Source: Ciborinia camelliae (lineage: Eukaryota > Ascomycota > Leotiomycetes > Helotiales > Sclerotiniaceae). From it: a stretch of DNA of 64,000 bases. The position numbers were made by a program, and so were the translations under genes. The stretch covers positions 186,001 through 250,000 of the forward strand of contig JANPYM010000004.1 of the NCBI GenBank assembly GCA_025890175.1, in the 5' to 3' direction. This document shows positions 38,603-51,600 of the stretch, in pieces. The notes below the pieces were generated by a model. That model saw only the letters and a list, made by a program, of their open reading frames with translations, did not search any database and was not told the origin of the DNA. Position 1 is the stretch's first letter; every line of letters begins with the position of its first letter.

Positions 38603-41259
38603 AATAATAAATTCAGTTAGTAAAGAGATTAAAAAAATTGAAATATATATTTTTATAAAAATATATATTTTTTTAATAAAAACAAATATTAATATAAAAT
38701 TCAATAATAATTAAAAAATTTAAAAATTTTAAAAATTTGTTTATTAAATTAAATAAATAGTATAGTCCTTTAATCAAATTAATTAAAAAAATATATAAAT
38801 ATATTAATTATTTATTGAAAAATTGTTATATTTTAAAATAATAAATAATATAAAAAAAAAAATTATTTTATTTACATATATATTTAAAATTAATATTTTT
38901 ATATCCAAACTTTTTATAATATTATATATAATTTTTATAAAAAAATTTAATAACTAATAATTTATAAAAATATTAATAAAACAAATCGAACTTTAAAAAT
39001 AATTTGATTTTGTAATTTAAATTTTATTTATAATAATTTAAAAATAATATAATATTATATTTTATTTATTATATTTATTAAATATTGTTTTAAAGATTTC
39101 AAAAAATAATTTTAAGATTATTAATAATAAATTTAAAATTAAAATCAATATTTTGAATATTTAAAAAGGCTTTATTATTAATAAATTTATTTATTATTTT
39201 GTTTTTCTTAATATTTATATATTTCAATAATTATTATATCCAAATATTATAAATTTATATTATATCTTATATAATATAAAAAACTTATTAAAATAATTTT
39301 AAAATAGTTTTTTTGAAATATTAAATAATCAATATATTATTTATATATAATTAAATATATTTTAAACTAATATTTAAGAATATTTAAATTATATATTAAA
39401 ATTTTTGTTATATTTTAATAATTTTATTATCAAAAATATACAAAATGAAATTAATAAATTTTAAATTATAAATTATTTATTTTTAGCCTTAATATATAAT
39501 ATAATTATATTTTATATATTTATTTTTGTTTATATATTATTTTAAATTATTTAAAAAAATTATAATTTTGTTTAAAAATAAAACAATTTATTATATTTTA
39601 AATATTATTAAAACAATTTTTTTATTTATTTTATTAATAAAATTTATTTAATATTTATAAATAAAATAAAAAGATTTAAATATAAATTTTAAAATTTTTA
39701 AAAAAAAATATAAAAGTTTTTATATTTTGATTTTAAATATTTGTTTGATATTAATATTACAATTTTTAATAATTATAAAAAAGATAATATATTAAATAAA
39801 AAAATATAATATATTAATTATACAAATATAAAATTTAAATTTAAATTTAACTTTTTCAAAAATTGTATTCCTAAAAAAAATATTAATATCTTTAAAAAAA
39901 ATTATTTAAAAAATAATTTGTTATATTAATAATACCCTTTATATAATAATAACTAATATTTTATTAATAAATTTGATATATTTGCCTACCCTTTATAATC
40001 GGTATGGTATAATCGAAATGTTTTGATTTTGCTTGTATATTATATCTTTATATTATAAGTAAATAAAGATATAATATAGATAATAATAGTTTTTTATAAT
40101 ATTGAAATGGGGGGATTATTAATAATTTTAATAAGATTTTGAATATAATAAATAATATATCTAATCTTTATTATTTTTTTTATAATATTTTTGAAATATA
40201 AGTTTTTTATTAAATTATATTTTTAATTAATATAAAACAAATTAAAAATCTTTTTTTTTAATTATAATAATAAAAAAAATAATAAAAGTTTTGTTAATTT
40301 TATATTTTAAAATATACTCATTTTATTTTTTAATAATATAAATTATTTTTAATTTTTTTGAAATAAAAAAAAATTTATTTATTATTTTACAATTTATAAT
40401 CTTTTTTATTTTAATAAAAAAAATTTATATATTATTATTAAATAAATTTGAGGTTTTATAAATATAAATATTATTAATATATTTAAAGTAAAGTAAAAAA
40501 TTTTGTATATAAAGTTTGATGAAATAAAATATATATAAAATTAATAATAATAAAAAGTTTTGAGAAATATTATATATTATTAAATAATTAAAAATTATAA
40601 AATTTTTTAAATATATTTTGATATATTTATTTATAAAAAAAAATTAATAAATTTAAATAAGATTAATAATTATTTTTATTTGATTATTTTGTTTAATAAA
40701 TATTTTTTAAAAAGAGTATTAAATATATTTTAAATATTTATAATAATTATAATAATCTTTATTTTTCAAAATATTATTGTTTTTATATTATATATAAAAT
40801 TAATAATAAAATTTATAATAATTTATTTAAATAAAGTTTTTTATATTAAAAATTAAAAATATTTCATATAAATATAGTTTATTTAATTTTTTTAATTATA
40901 ATATATTTTAGATTTTTAAAAATATAAAAAATAAAGATAATTAATTTTTACAAGTATATTAAAAATTTGTTTTTTTTTTTTACTTTTAAAAATATTGTTA
41001 TTTTGATAAGTTTTTAGATTTGAAAAAAGAAATTAAGGGTTAAATAATAGTTGTAAAAATTATAAATAATATATTTAATTGATTTTTAATATATATAAAA
41101 TAATTGAATTATAATTTTATTTATCCCCAAAAAAATATTAAAGATTTTAATAATATTTTTTTTTATTTTTTTTATAAAAATAAAAATTAATTATATTAAA
41201 ATTATATTTTTTTATTAGTTTATTAATAAGTTATTATCCAAATTATTATTTATATTAAA
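38600..41259. other. RIP-degraded block, probably the 3' part of a LINE
   Basis: No intact frame. It lies downstream (in minus orientation) of the LINE ORF2 fossil at 41260-41660, so reverse transcriptase remnants would be expected here, but I could not pick them out. A less-mutated patch at 39965-40115 contains an inverted repeat (TATATCTTTAT...ATAAAGATATA) and a GGGGGGA run. Confidence 0.4.
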
Positions 41260-41660
41260 ACGATTTAATATTATAATATATAATGTTTTTGTTTTGTTTA
41301 TTATATTATTAATTATTAAATTATTTATAAAAAATAAAAATAATTTAAAATTAAATTTTAATTTATATTAATTAATAATTTTATATAATCCTTTATTATC
41401 CTTAATTTTATTAATAATATATTTCCAATAATCTCATTTAGCTTTATATATTATATTTTGGAAAATATAAATAATAAATAAATTTATTTCGGTTTATTTA
41501 GCCCTAATATATTTATTATAAACTTTAATATAATTATTGTTTTATTATAAAACGGATTACCCTCCTTCTTATATAAATCTATTCGTTGTATAAATAAAAG
41601 ATTTTAGAATAATAGTAAAATCTTTTACAAAATCTTCTACAATATTAATATCTTGTAAAG
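41260..41660 (-). mobile_element. LINE (Tad-like) ORF2 fossil, endonuclease-RT linker
   Basis: Read on the minus strand and allowing Trp codons to have become stops, the order is FTIILKSFIYTTNRFI, EGG.SVL..NNNYIKVYNK (where the family has W-x-VPWW), YIRAK, then AK.DYWKYIINKIKDN and KGLYKIIN.YKLKFNFKL, then INNLIINNIINKTK. This is the segment between the endonuclease and reverse transcriptase of Tad/Cgt-type fungal LINEs (typically PWW...C, REYWR, LYK..KW). TGG-to-TAA/TGA changes are the RIP signature. Confidence 0.7.
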
Positions 41661-42604
41661 TATTAGGGTTATAAAAATTAATTATATTTATAATAATTAA
41701 ATCTACAAATTTAAATAAAAAGTTTTTAGGGATTTAATAATAAAATTATTTTATAACGATTTATTTTTATTCCAAAATTTATATAATTTGGATTTTATAG
41801 TTTGACCCTATATATAAATTCTTTTTAATAAAAATATTTGCAAAGGGGATATTTGAAAAAGTAAAGTTTAATATATGGTCTGTTTTGTATATAGATTTAT
41901 TAAGAATATTGATATAATTTATATTATTAATAATAAATTAATTAACGAAATCCTTTCCCCGATAAACAATAATAATATTTAGTTTGAATATATTATACTA
42001 AATATTAAAATCTTTATTAATAAAATATTATTAAATAAATATAAAATATATAATATAGTTTATTATTTTATTAATTATTAATTAATAATATATATTTAAA
42101 ATAATAATATTATTAATATTAATTTATAATATATTTTTATTGTAAATAAATTATTATTATTAAATATATAATTTAATATTTTTTTAAATATAAATTATAA
42201 TTCGGAAATGAAATGATTTTTTATTTTTAGGATTGGAAGGGTTTCAAAAGTTAATTAATATATAATAATTAAATTTTAAATGGTTTTGGATTTAATTATT
42301 ATTTTTTATTTAAGATTTTTAAATGTAAATAATATTAATTAAGATTATATAAAATAATTCAAAAAATATAATATATATAAATATACCTTTATTTATATTA
42401 GCTTAATTGATTTAAATGTTTTATTGGTGAACCCTATTATAATAGTGTTGGTTATTATTTTTTTTATAATATTTTATTATTAAAAAAAAAGATTAAATTA
42501 ATTAATAATAAATTTATTTTTATTAATATTTTTTATAAAAACTTTATTAATTGAAACTCTATTTTTCTAAAAAAAAATGTTAATATTAAAATTCTTAGAT
42601 TTTT
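41661..42604. other. RIP-degraded block, probably the LINE 5' part
   Basis: By position it should carry endonuclease remnants of the LINE at 41260-41660. Some patches keep GC (for example 41840-41900), but I could not assign a domain. Confidence 0.35.
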
Positions 42605-42790
42605 CTTTATAAAAGTTTCGGGTATTAGATTTAATAAGCTTAGGGATAGATAATGGAACAGGGGTTTTGATTACATCAGCTCCAATCGTAGCTAGATTCG
42701 ATTTTACTTCTTTATATTTAGTCATTGCTTTACCTTTACAATTACACTTAAAGGATAAAGGAACAATTGTTTAAGGAATTAGTATATCTA
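42605..42790. other. Coding-like island with little RIP
   Basis: About 180 bp with clearly higher GC and an almost open frame on each strand. The minus frame reads PLSFKCNCKGKAMTKYKEV, then KSNLATIGADVIKTPVP. The plus frame reads ISLGIDNGTGVLITSAPIVA. I recognise neither. It lies upstream of the LINE ORF2 fossil on the minus strand. Confidence 0.4.
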
Positions 42791-44655
42791 GCGAAATAGT
42801 TTTTCTAATAAATTTTGATAAATTAATTATTTTGTATAATATTTTATTTTGTTTATATATAATATTAAATTTTTTATAAATTAATTTGATATATTTACTA
42901 TTCTTTTTTTTAAATATAATAATATAATTAAAATGATCTGCAATAAATAACTTATAATAATTAATATATTATAGATTATAAATATAATTAATTTTGAAAA
43001 AACTATTATATTAATTTATTTTGATATTATATCGATTATAATAAATATATTTGATATATTAGGAAGAATTGCAATAGCCCTGATAGTTAGGATTATAATA
43101 AAATATCGCCGATTTCTTAATAATAATCTTAGCTTTATTTTCTATATTAAAAAATTAAAAAAAACAAATAAATTTAAAAAAAAAAAAATTTAAATTATTT
43201 TTTTAATTATAATATTAGCTTTATATTAAAAAAGTTTATAGTTTATAAGTTTAAAATTTATTTATATTAAAGTTTTTTTATATATAAAAATTGTTTTAAT
43301 TGAAATATATCTTCCTTTAATATTTATAAATTTTGCGGAAATATTAATAACAACATAATTGTATTATAATTTAGATTTGTTAAAAAAAAATATATCGAAA
43401 ATGTATTTAATAATCTTAACATTTTTTTATTCAAAAAACAAATTGTATATTATAATATCAATCAAATTTATAATTTAATTTGTAACAATAAAAATAATTA
43501 TAAAAATCGAAAAAACAATAATATTTTTAATTAATTATACAAACTTTTATTATAAAACATAAAATTCGGATCGATTTAAAAAAATCTATTAATCGCATTT
43601 TATTAATAATTTATAATCAAAAATATTATAATTAAAAATAATACTATTAATCTTTAAAATTTCGAAAAAGAATTTATTAAATATAATATTATTAAATTTA
43701 AATAAATTTATTATTTTTGATATACAATTATTTTTTAAACTAATAATCTTTTTGGTTTTATTAATATTAATAACAAATATTATTTTTGTAATATTAATAA
43801 AAACTATTACAAAAATAAAGCTTTAAAATTAAATCGAAATAAAAACTAAATTTTCAATTTTCGTAAAAAAAAAAATAATTAAAAAAAATAAATATTTCTA
43901 AAATAAATCAAACATATATTTATATTCGTTAAAATCTTTAAAATACAATATAACAAAAATATCGATTATTTATATAAAAATTAACATAATATTATATTAC
44001 TTCTTAATATTACAATCTATCTCAACTATACATTTTTATAAAACAACAATAACAAAAAGAATATTAAAATCGACTATACTACTATTTAATATAATACAAA
44101 AAAAAAAAATTATTTTAATTCTTTTTTTGTTTTTTTATAATACAAAGATTATTTATTAATAATTAAGACTTTTCGGATTTTATAAATATATTATTTAAAA
44201 AACCAAAAAATTAATTTAAAATAATTTTTAATTTATTTAATATTATAATTTAAAAAATAATAAATTAAAATGAATTAAAAAATATAAAAATTATTTTTAT
44301 AATTGTTTTAAGTTAAAAGTAAAAAGGTATTATTAATTCGATATTTTGTATAGATGTTTATGATGTGTATGAGCAACGTTTAAGTAATTAGTATTGATCA
44401 AATTGCAAATATTTTAATTAAATAATTAATTTTAATTAATTTTTTTGTTTATTGTATTGGGATAGGCTTAAATATAAAAAAAAAATAATCAATTATATTT
44501 GAAAAGGATTCGGGTATTTTTGTATTATAATATAATTATATTATATAATATGGAATAATTGAATTTCATTGAAAAATAAATATTACGGTTGTAGATTGTT
44601 ATAAAAATTAATAAGGTTTAAAATATAATTTGATGATTATTGATTATAGAAAAAA
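42791..44655. other. RIP-degraded AT-rich block
   Basis: No gene. The stretch 44330-44640 keeps more G than its surroundings (GTATAGATGTTTATGATGTG) and may be the inside of the element whose right end is at 44827-45529. Confidence 0.4.
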
Positions 44656-44826
44656 TATTGAAGATTATATTATTATATTATATTTATTATAATATGGATA
44701 ATCAAGATCTACCCCATTACCTAAAGTAGTTTAGCTTCCTCTATTATACAATACCCTCTACCTACTTTACAGTTCCTGTACATAGCTTTAGTCTACATAT
44801 ATAATACACATACTATATGTTCAATA
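44656..44826 (+). mobile_element. Solo Copia LTR, 171 bp
   Basis: It reads TATTGAAGATTATA...CTATATGTTCAATA, matching the 13397 copy along its length. Its flanks (AAAAA / AAATT) do not give a clean target duplication. Confidence 0.8.
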
Positions 44827-45256
44827 AAATTATTTTTATTTAACAAACTAAACTATATTCATAACGTTTTTTATTTAAATTTTATTTGTTTTTATATAAA
44901 TAATCCCCTACCCGAATAATATATCAATCCACCTTAAATTTTTAAAATCAACAAAAAAAAGAAATATAAGATCACCGGAATCTTGGATTTTTGACTTTAT
45001 CAAAATATTTTACAATATTATATTAAATGGATTAATTAGGATATCAATTATAAATGGTGGGATGCTAATGGATTTTCTTATTACAAAAAACTTGTTTAAG
45101 ATTTTTATAAACAATACCCTTATAAAACCAATGATTCTGATTTTTTGGCTCTACATCATAGTTCTGATAAACTATAAATAGAAAAATAATTGATTTCAAA
45201 AGGGGGGTTCAAGTTTACGTCTTATAGAAGCTTACCAATTTAAAGCCAGAAAATGG
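44827..45256 (+). mobile_element. Internal 3' part of another LTR element, with a coding fossil
   Basis: It lies directly left of the LTR at 45257, so it is probably the 3' end of that element's internal region. From about 45056 a + frame reads WWDANGFSYYKKLV, then DFYKQYPYKTNDSDFLAL, HHSSDKL, and KGGFKFTSYRSLP, with a few TAA codons where Trp, Gln or similar would stand. RIP is mild. I do not recognise the protein. A polypurine run (AAAAGGGGGG) lies at about 45197-45206. Confidence 0.5.
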
Positions 45257-45529
45257 TATAACGAAATTACAGGGGTACAGATCATATAACTAGCATATAA
45301 CCTACGATCACGTGTCTGATAGTAAATGCTCTTCATTCCTATAATATTAGATTTTAAACATAATACTCGCTTAATACTATACGCTAAACACTAACGCCAA
45401 TTCAATACAACTACTTAGATCTATATAAGATTCAGCTATCCTATATCTTCTTCTAGCATTAGAATCTAGATTTTCATCAAAACGAACCTAGTTCCTTATT
45501 CATTAGATTCCCAAGTCGTCCTCGTGATA
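45257..45529 (+). mobile_element. LTR of a fourth family, 273 bp, mutated copy
   Basis: It reads TATAACGAAATTACAGGGGT...CCTCGTGATA and aligns throughout with the cleaner solo copy at 47552-47814, mostly with G-to-A and C-to-T differences. It shares CTACGATCACGTGTC and GATCTATATAAG (TATA box). Confidence 0.8.
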
Positions 45530-46460
45530 AAAATAACTAAAAAAACAATATTATTTGTTTTTTTTTTCAAAAAGTTTTTTGTTCAAAATAATAAACTTTT
45601 CTTTTTATTTATATTAAATACAAAAGTTTATAGATCTATATTAGATTACTTTTTGATTAAAATATTTTTAAATAAAAAATTATATTTATTAAAATTAATA
45701 TTTATAATCTTAATAATTCTTTTAAAAAATAAATTTGATAATAAATAAATATAATATTTCTTTATTTTTATAAAAATATAATTTTTTTTAATATTTTTGA
45801 TTAAAATTTCTTTATTAATTTTTTTAAATACTAAAAATCTTGGACAAATATTTTATAACTAAAAATTTAAAACTTTAAAAAGTTAAATAATTTATTATAA
45901 TATATTTTAAAAAAAAATTGTAAATAAAAGTAAATTAATATTATTAAATAAAAATATATACATAAAAAACTAATTTATTAATTAAACAATATATTTTATA
46001 ATAATTTCTTATTAATTAGTTTTTAACCTAATTTAAAATAATAAACTTTAAGATTTAATATTAATATTTTATATATTCTTTTTATAATATTATTTATAAA
46101 ATATTTTCCAAAAAAAAAGATTTAAATTATTAATTAATTTTTTAATTTTTTTTTAAAACTAAATATCAAATTTCTTTCTTATTATTAGCTTATATAATTA
46201 TAATCTTTGAATTAAATTCCTTTTTAATTATTTAAAATAAATTTATTAATATTGAAATGATAATTATAATTTTTTATTTGAAATATATTGAATTTAATTA
46301 ATCTAAATTATATTATTAATAATAATAATAAATTTTTAATTTTTAATTAAAAAGATTAATTATATTTTGAAAAGATTATAATAAATTTAATAAAATTTAA
46401 TAAATATATAAATAATTATATACTATTTATTAAAATATTTATTTATTTATTTTGTAAAAT

Positions 46461-46804
46461 TATTAAAGATCATATCACTATATCATATTTATTATTGTTG
46501 AAGATCATATTCACTATAGTATGACCGAGGTCTACCCCACCTCCTAATGTAGCTTAGCTTCCTCTGTTGTACAGTACCCTTTACCTACTTTACAGTTCCT
46601 GTACATAGCTTTAGTCCACACACACAATATACACATACTACATGTTCAATAATTATAATAGTATGAATAACCGAGATCATTAAGATCTACCTTACTATCT
46701 AAAGTAGTTTAGCTTTTTTTATTGTACAGCACTTTTTACCTATTTTACAGTTTCTGTATATAGCTTTAATCTACTTATACAATATACATATTACATGTTC
46801 AATA
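46461..46804 (+). mobile_element. Copia LTR split by a second LTR, TSD AAAAT
   Basis: The outer LTR is 46461-46495 plus 46657-46804 (TATTAAAGATCATATC...CATGTTCAATA). AAAAT stands before (46456-46460) and after (46805-46809), and the complete element near 58375 shows the empty site. The inner LTR occupies the gap. Confidence 0.9.
46496..46651 (+). mobile_element. Solo Copia LTR nested in an older LTR, 156 bp, TSD ATTAT
   Basis: It reads TGTTGAAGATCATATTCAC...TACATGTTCAATA. ATTAT precedes (46491-46495) and follows (46652-46656). It is less mutated than the outer LTR, as expected of a later arrival. Confidence 0.92.
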
Positions 46805-47551
46805 AAAATAGTAAGATTTATAAACTTTTTATTTTTTAATTTTAATTTTATTATCGAATTTAAAATTAATTATATATTTTTTAAATTAAATTAATTAATT
46901 ATAATTTAAATATTTAAAATATTTATAAATAAACTTTATAAATATTTTATTTAAATTTATATCCTTATTATATATAATTAAAACAAATTATTGAAAAATA
47001 TATAAGCCCTTCGATCTTTTAACAATAAAATGTAATTAACTAAATTTTCAATATAATATAAAATCGTTTTTAAATATAATTTTGTAATTAAAATTTGTAA
47101 ATAAATTAAATAAAACTAAATTTAGATATAAATTATATATTGAATAATATCATTGTTTTGATTTTAATTTTTTTAAAAATAATATTTTTGATAAAAAAGT
47201 TATTAATAATTTTTATATTTTTAAAAATTGATTAATATTAAATATATTTCAAATTATTAAATTATTTAAGAAAATATTAGAAGATATCGAAATTAAATAT
47301 TTATTTAATTAAATTAATTATATATATAATTAAATTAGAATAAATAGTATTATTATATTAATTATTAATAAAATTAATTTTAATATTTTTTTAAGTTTTT
47401 ACTAAAATATAATAATTTTTTTAAAAATATTTTATTTTTAAATAAAAACAATATTAATTCTTAACAACCTTATTAATATCATTTTCGGAATTATTATTAT
47501 TTTTATTTTTATCTTAATTGTTTTATTTAAAATCATTATAATTATTATAAC

Positions 47552-47814
47552 TGTGACGAAGTTACAGGGGTACGGGTCACGTGACCTACGATCACGTGCC
47601 TGGTGGTGAATGCTCTTCATTCCTATAGTATTAGGTTCTAGGTATAGTACTCGCTTAGTACTATGCGCTAGGCACTAGCGCCAGTTCAGTACAGTTCCCT
47701 AGATCTATATAAGGATTAGCTATCCTGCACCTTCTTCTAACATTAGAATCTAGATTTTCATCAATACGAATCTTAGTTCCTAAATCATTAGATCCCCAAG
47801 TCGTGCTCGTGATA
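47552..47814 (+). mobile_element. Solo LTR of the fourth family, 263 bp, TSD ATAAC
   Basis: It begins TGTGACGAAGTTACAGGGG and ends GCTCGTGATA (from TCACA-like). ATAAC stands on both sides (47547-47551, 47815-47819). The complete Copia element near 59190 shows the empty site (ATTATAATCCCGGAATTT). It carries GGGTCACGTGACC, GATCACGTGCC and a CTATATAAGG TATA box, and is little mutated. Confidence 0.9.
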
Positions 47815-48697
47815 ATAACCCCAGAATTTATTATATTAATTTTTTATTATTATATTTATATTATAATTTTTAATTGTTAATAATATTCATTATTATTATT
47901 ATAATTAATTTTTTCGTTATTATAAAAATAATTATAATAATTAAAAAAAAAATTAAAAATAAAAATAAATATTTTAATTTATTATTATTTAAATAACTTA
48001 AAAATTTTAATTAAAAATTATTAAAAACTTTTTTATTATTAATAGCTTAAATATTAAAAAAGATTTATTATTAAAAATAAAAGAATTGTTTAAAAAACTA
48101 ATAAAATAATGAAATTTTAAATTTAAATTTAATATAATAGAATTATTTTTTAATTTTTATAATAAATTGTAAATATATTAAATTATTTTTTTTTTTTAAT
48201 ATTTTTTATATACTAATAATATTAAAATTTCAAATAAAAAATATTAAATCTAAATAATATATATTACTAATATTAAAATTTAAAATTAATAAAATATAAT
48301 TATAATATTTTTTATAATTATTGAATAAATCCTTATTATCCAAAATATTTGGTTTTTTTTTTAATATCTTTTATAATATTAATAATTTTAATAAAAACTA
48401 ATATTAAGAAAATCAAAATTTTAAATTTACCTTAATTATTACCTTTAAATATAATTATTTTATTTTATTTTATAATAATAAATTTTTTTTTGGAAAAGAT
48501 TGTATTTAAGCTTAATATTATTATTAATAAAATACAATTACCCAAATTTATAATCTATTAAATATATAATATTGTATATATAGACTAAAACTATATATAA
48601 AAATTATAAAATAAATAAAAAATATTGTATAACAAATAAAAGTTAGTCTACATTAGAAAATAAGGTAGACCTTAATGACCTCAATTATTTATATTAT

Positions 48698-51600
48698 TGT
48701 TGAAGATCATATTCACTATAGTGACAGAGGTCTACCCTATCTCCTAATATAGCTTAACTTCCTCTATTGTATAATACCCTTTATTTATTTTATAATTCTT
48801 ATATATAGCTTTAGTTCATTTATATAATATATATATTATATATTTAATAAATTATAAAGCCTATATAATTATATTTTATTAATAATTATATTAAATTCAA
48901 ATATAATTTTTTTTGATCTTTTTTTTGTTATTATAAAATAAAAAAAAGTAATTATATTTAAAAACAATAATTGAGATAAATTTAAAAATTTAATTTTTTT
49001 AATATTAGTTTTTATAAAAGTTATTAATATTATAAAAAATATTAAAAAAAAATTAAATATTTTGAATAATAAAAATTTATTTAATAATTATAAAAAATAT
49101 AATAATTATATTTTATTAATTTTGAGTTTTGATATTAATAATATATATTATTTAATTTTGATTCTTTTTGTTTAAAATTTTAATATTATTAATATATAAA
49201 AAATATTAAAAGAAAATAATAATTTAATATATTTATAATTTATTATAAAAATCAAAAAATAGTTTTATTATATTAAATTCAATTTTAAAATTTAATTATT
49301 TTATTAATTTTTCAAATAACTTTTTTATTTTTAATAATAAACTTTTTTTAATATTTAAATTATTAATAATAAAAAAGTTTTTTAATAATTTTTAATTAAA
49401 ATTTTTAAATTATTTAAATAATAATAAATTAAAATATTTGTTTTTAATTTTAATTTTTTTTTTTTAAAATATTATAATTATTTTTATAATAATAAAGAAA
49501 TTAATTATAATGGTAATAATAAATATTATTAATAATTAAGAATTATAATATAAATATAATAAAAAAAAATAATATAATAAATTCTAAAATTATAATAATT
49601 ATAATAATTTTGAATAAAGTATTAATTGAAACAAAAATAATAATAATTTTGAAAATAAGATTAACAAAATTATTAAAAATTAATATTGTTTTTATTTAAA
49701 AATAAAATATTATTAAAAAAACTATTATTTTTTAATAAAAACTTAAAAAAATATTAAAAATAATAATAAAAAAATTTATTAATAAAAAAAATAAAAATAA
49801 AAACAAAAATATTAAAATTAATTTTATTAATAATTAATATAATAATATTATTTATTTTAATTTAATTATATATATAATTAATTTAATTAAATAAATATTT
49901 AATTTTAATATTTTTTAATATTTTATTAAACAATTTAATAATTTAAAATATATTTAATATTAATCAATTTTTAAAAATATTAAGATAATTAATAATTTTT
50001 TTATTAAAAACATTATTTTTGAAAAAGCTAAAATCAAAATAATAATATTATTTAATATATAATTTATATTTAAATTTGATTTTATTTAATTTATTTTTGT
50101 TAATTTATTTATAAATTCTAATTATAAAATTATATTTAAAAATAATTCTATATTATATTAAAAATTCGATTAACTATATTTTGCTACTAAAAAATTAAAG
50201 GGTTTATATATTCTTTAACAATTTACTTTCACTATATACAATAAAAATATAAATTTGAATAAAATATTTATAAAGCTTATTTATAAACATCTCAAATATC
50301 TAAATTATAATCAACTAAACCAATTTAAAATATATACAATTAATCTTAAATTCAATAAAAAAATTAAAATTAAAAAATAAAAAATCTGTAAATTTTGTTT
50401 TATAAAATAAATAAAAAAATATTTTAATAAATAATATTATAAAAAAAAAGATATAAAATATTAATATTTAATCTTAAAATTTGTTATTTTAAATCGATTT
50501 AAAAATTAATTAATAAAAAATTATTATAAAATATATTATTTAATTAATAAATCAATTTTTTATTTATATATTTTTATTTGAAAATATTAATTTATTTTTA
50601 TTTACAATTATTCCCTTTAAAATATACCATAATAAATTATCTAACTTTTTAAAATTTCAAATTTTTAATTATAAAATATTTATTCGAAATTTATAATATT
50701 CAAAAAAATTAATAAAAAAGTTTTAATTAAAAATATTAAAAAAAAATTATATTTTTATAAAAATAAAAAAATATTATATTTATTTATTTTTAAATTTGTT
50801 TTTTAAAAAAATTATTAAAATTATAAATATTAATTTTAATAAATATAATTTTTTATTTAAAAAAATTTTAAATAAAAATTAATTTAATATAAATCTATAA
50901 ATTTTTATATTTAATATAAATAAATAAAAAAGTTTATTATTTTAAATAAAAAAATTTTTAAAAAAAAAAAAAAAAAATAATATTGTTTCTTTAATTATTT
51001 TATAAAATAAAAAATCTAATTAAAATTTAATTTTTATAAAAAAAAATTTAAAATTTTTTTTTAATAATTAAATTATTTGATAAAACAAAGTTTTAAAAAT
51101 TAATATTAATAATATTGAAAAATTGATTTATATAAAAATATTAATTAAAATAATAAATTTTAAAAATATCATATAAAAAAATATTTTAATATAAATATTT
51201 ATTATTAAATTTAAATTAAAAAATTTATAAAAAAATAATATTTTTAAAATTTTTTAAACAATTTTGAAAAAAATAAAACTAATAATTTTTAAATAAAATT
51301 TAAAAAACAAATTAAATCAATTCAAACAAATTACCAAAAAAAAAACATAATTTATAATCAAAAATTATTTTCAATAAAAAAATATTAATTTCAAAAAAAC
51401 ATTTACAAAAATTAATAAATATTTTATATTACAAATTATATTTATAAAAACTGTTATCGAAAATCTTAAAATTAATAATATAAATATTAATATAATATTT
51501 TTAAATAATAAATTAACAAATATTAAAATTTTAATAAAAATACTTTAATTTTTCAAAAAATCCTTTTCAAAAATTATAAAAATATTAAAAAAAAATTCAA

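Larger units (their letters stand above)
45530..48697 (-). mobile_element. Partial Copia retrotransposon, 5' part, minus orientation
   Basis: Its 5' LTR lies at the right end (48556-48697 on +, cut short by the element inserted at 48698). The internal part aligns with 57490-59929 of the complete element. It is interrupted by the nested LTR pair at 46461-46804 and by the solo LTR at 47552. No open frame survives. The 3' part is missing. Confidence 0.75.

Noticed and set aside
38501..38704. Minus-strand frame crossing the N gap
   Set aside because: Poly-Phe from poly-A plus N; an artefact.
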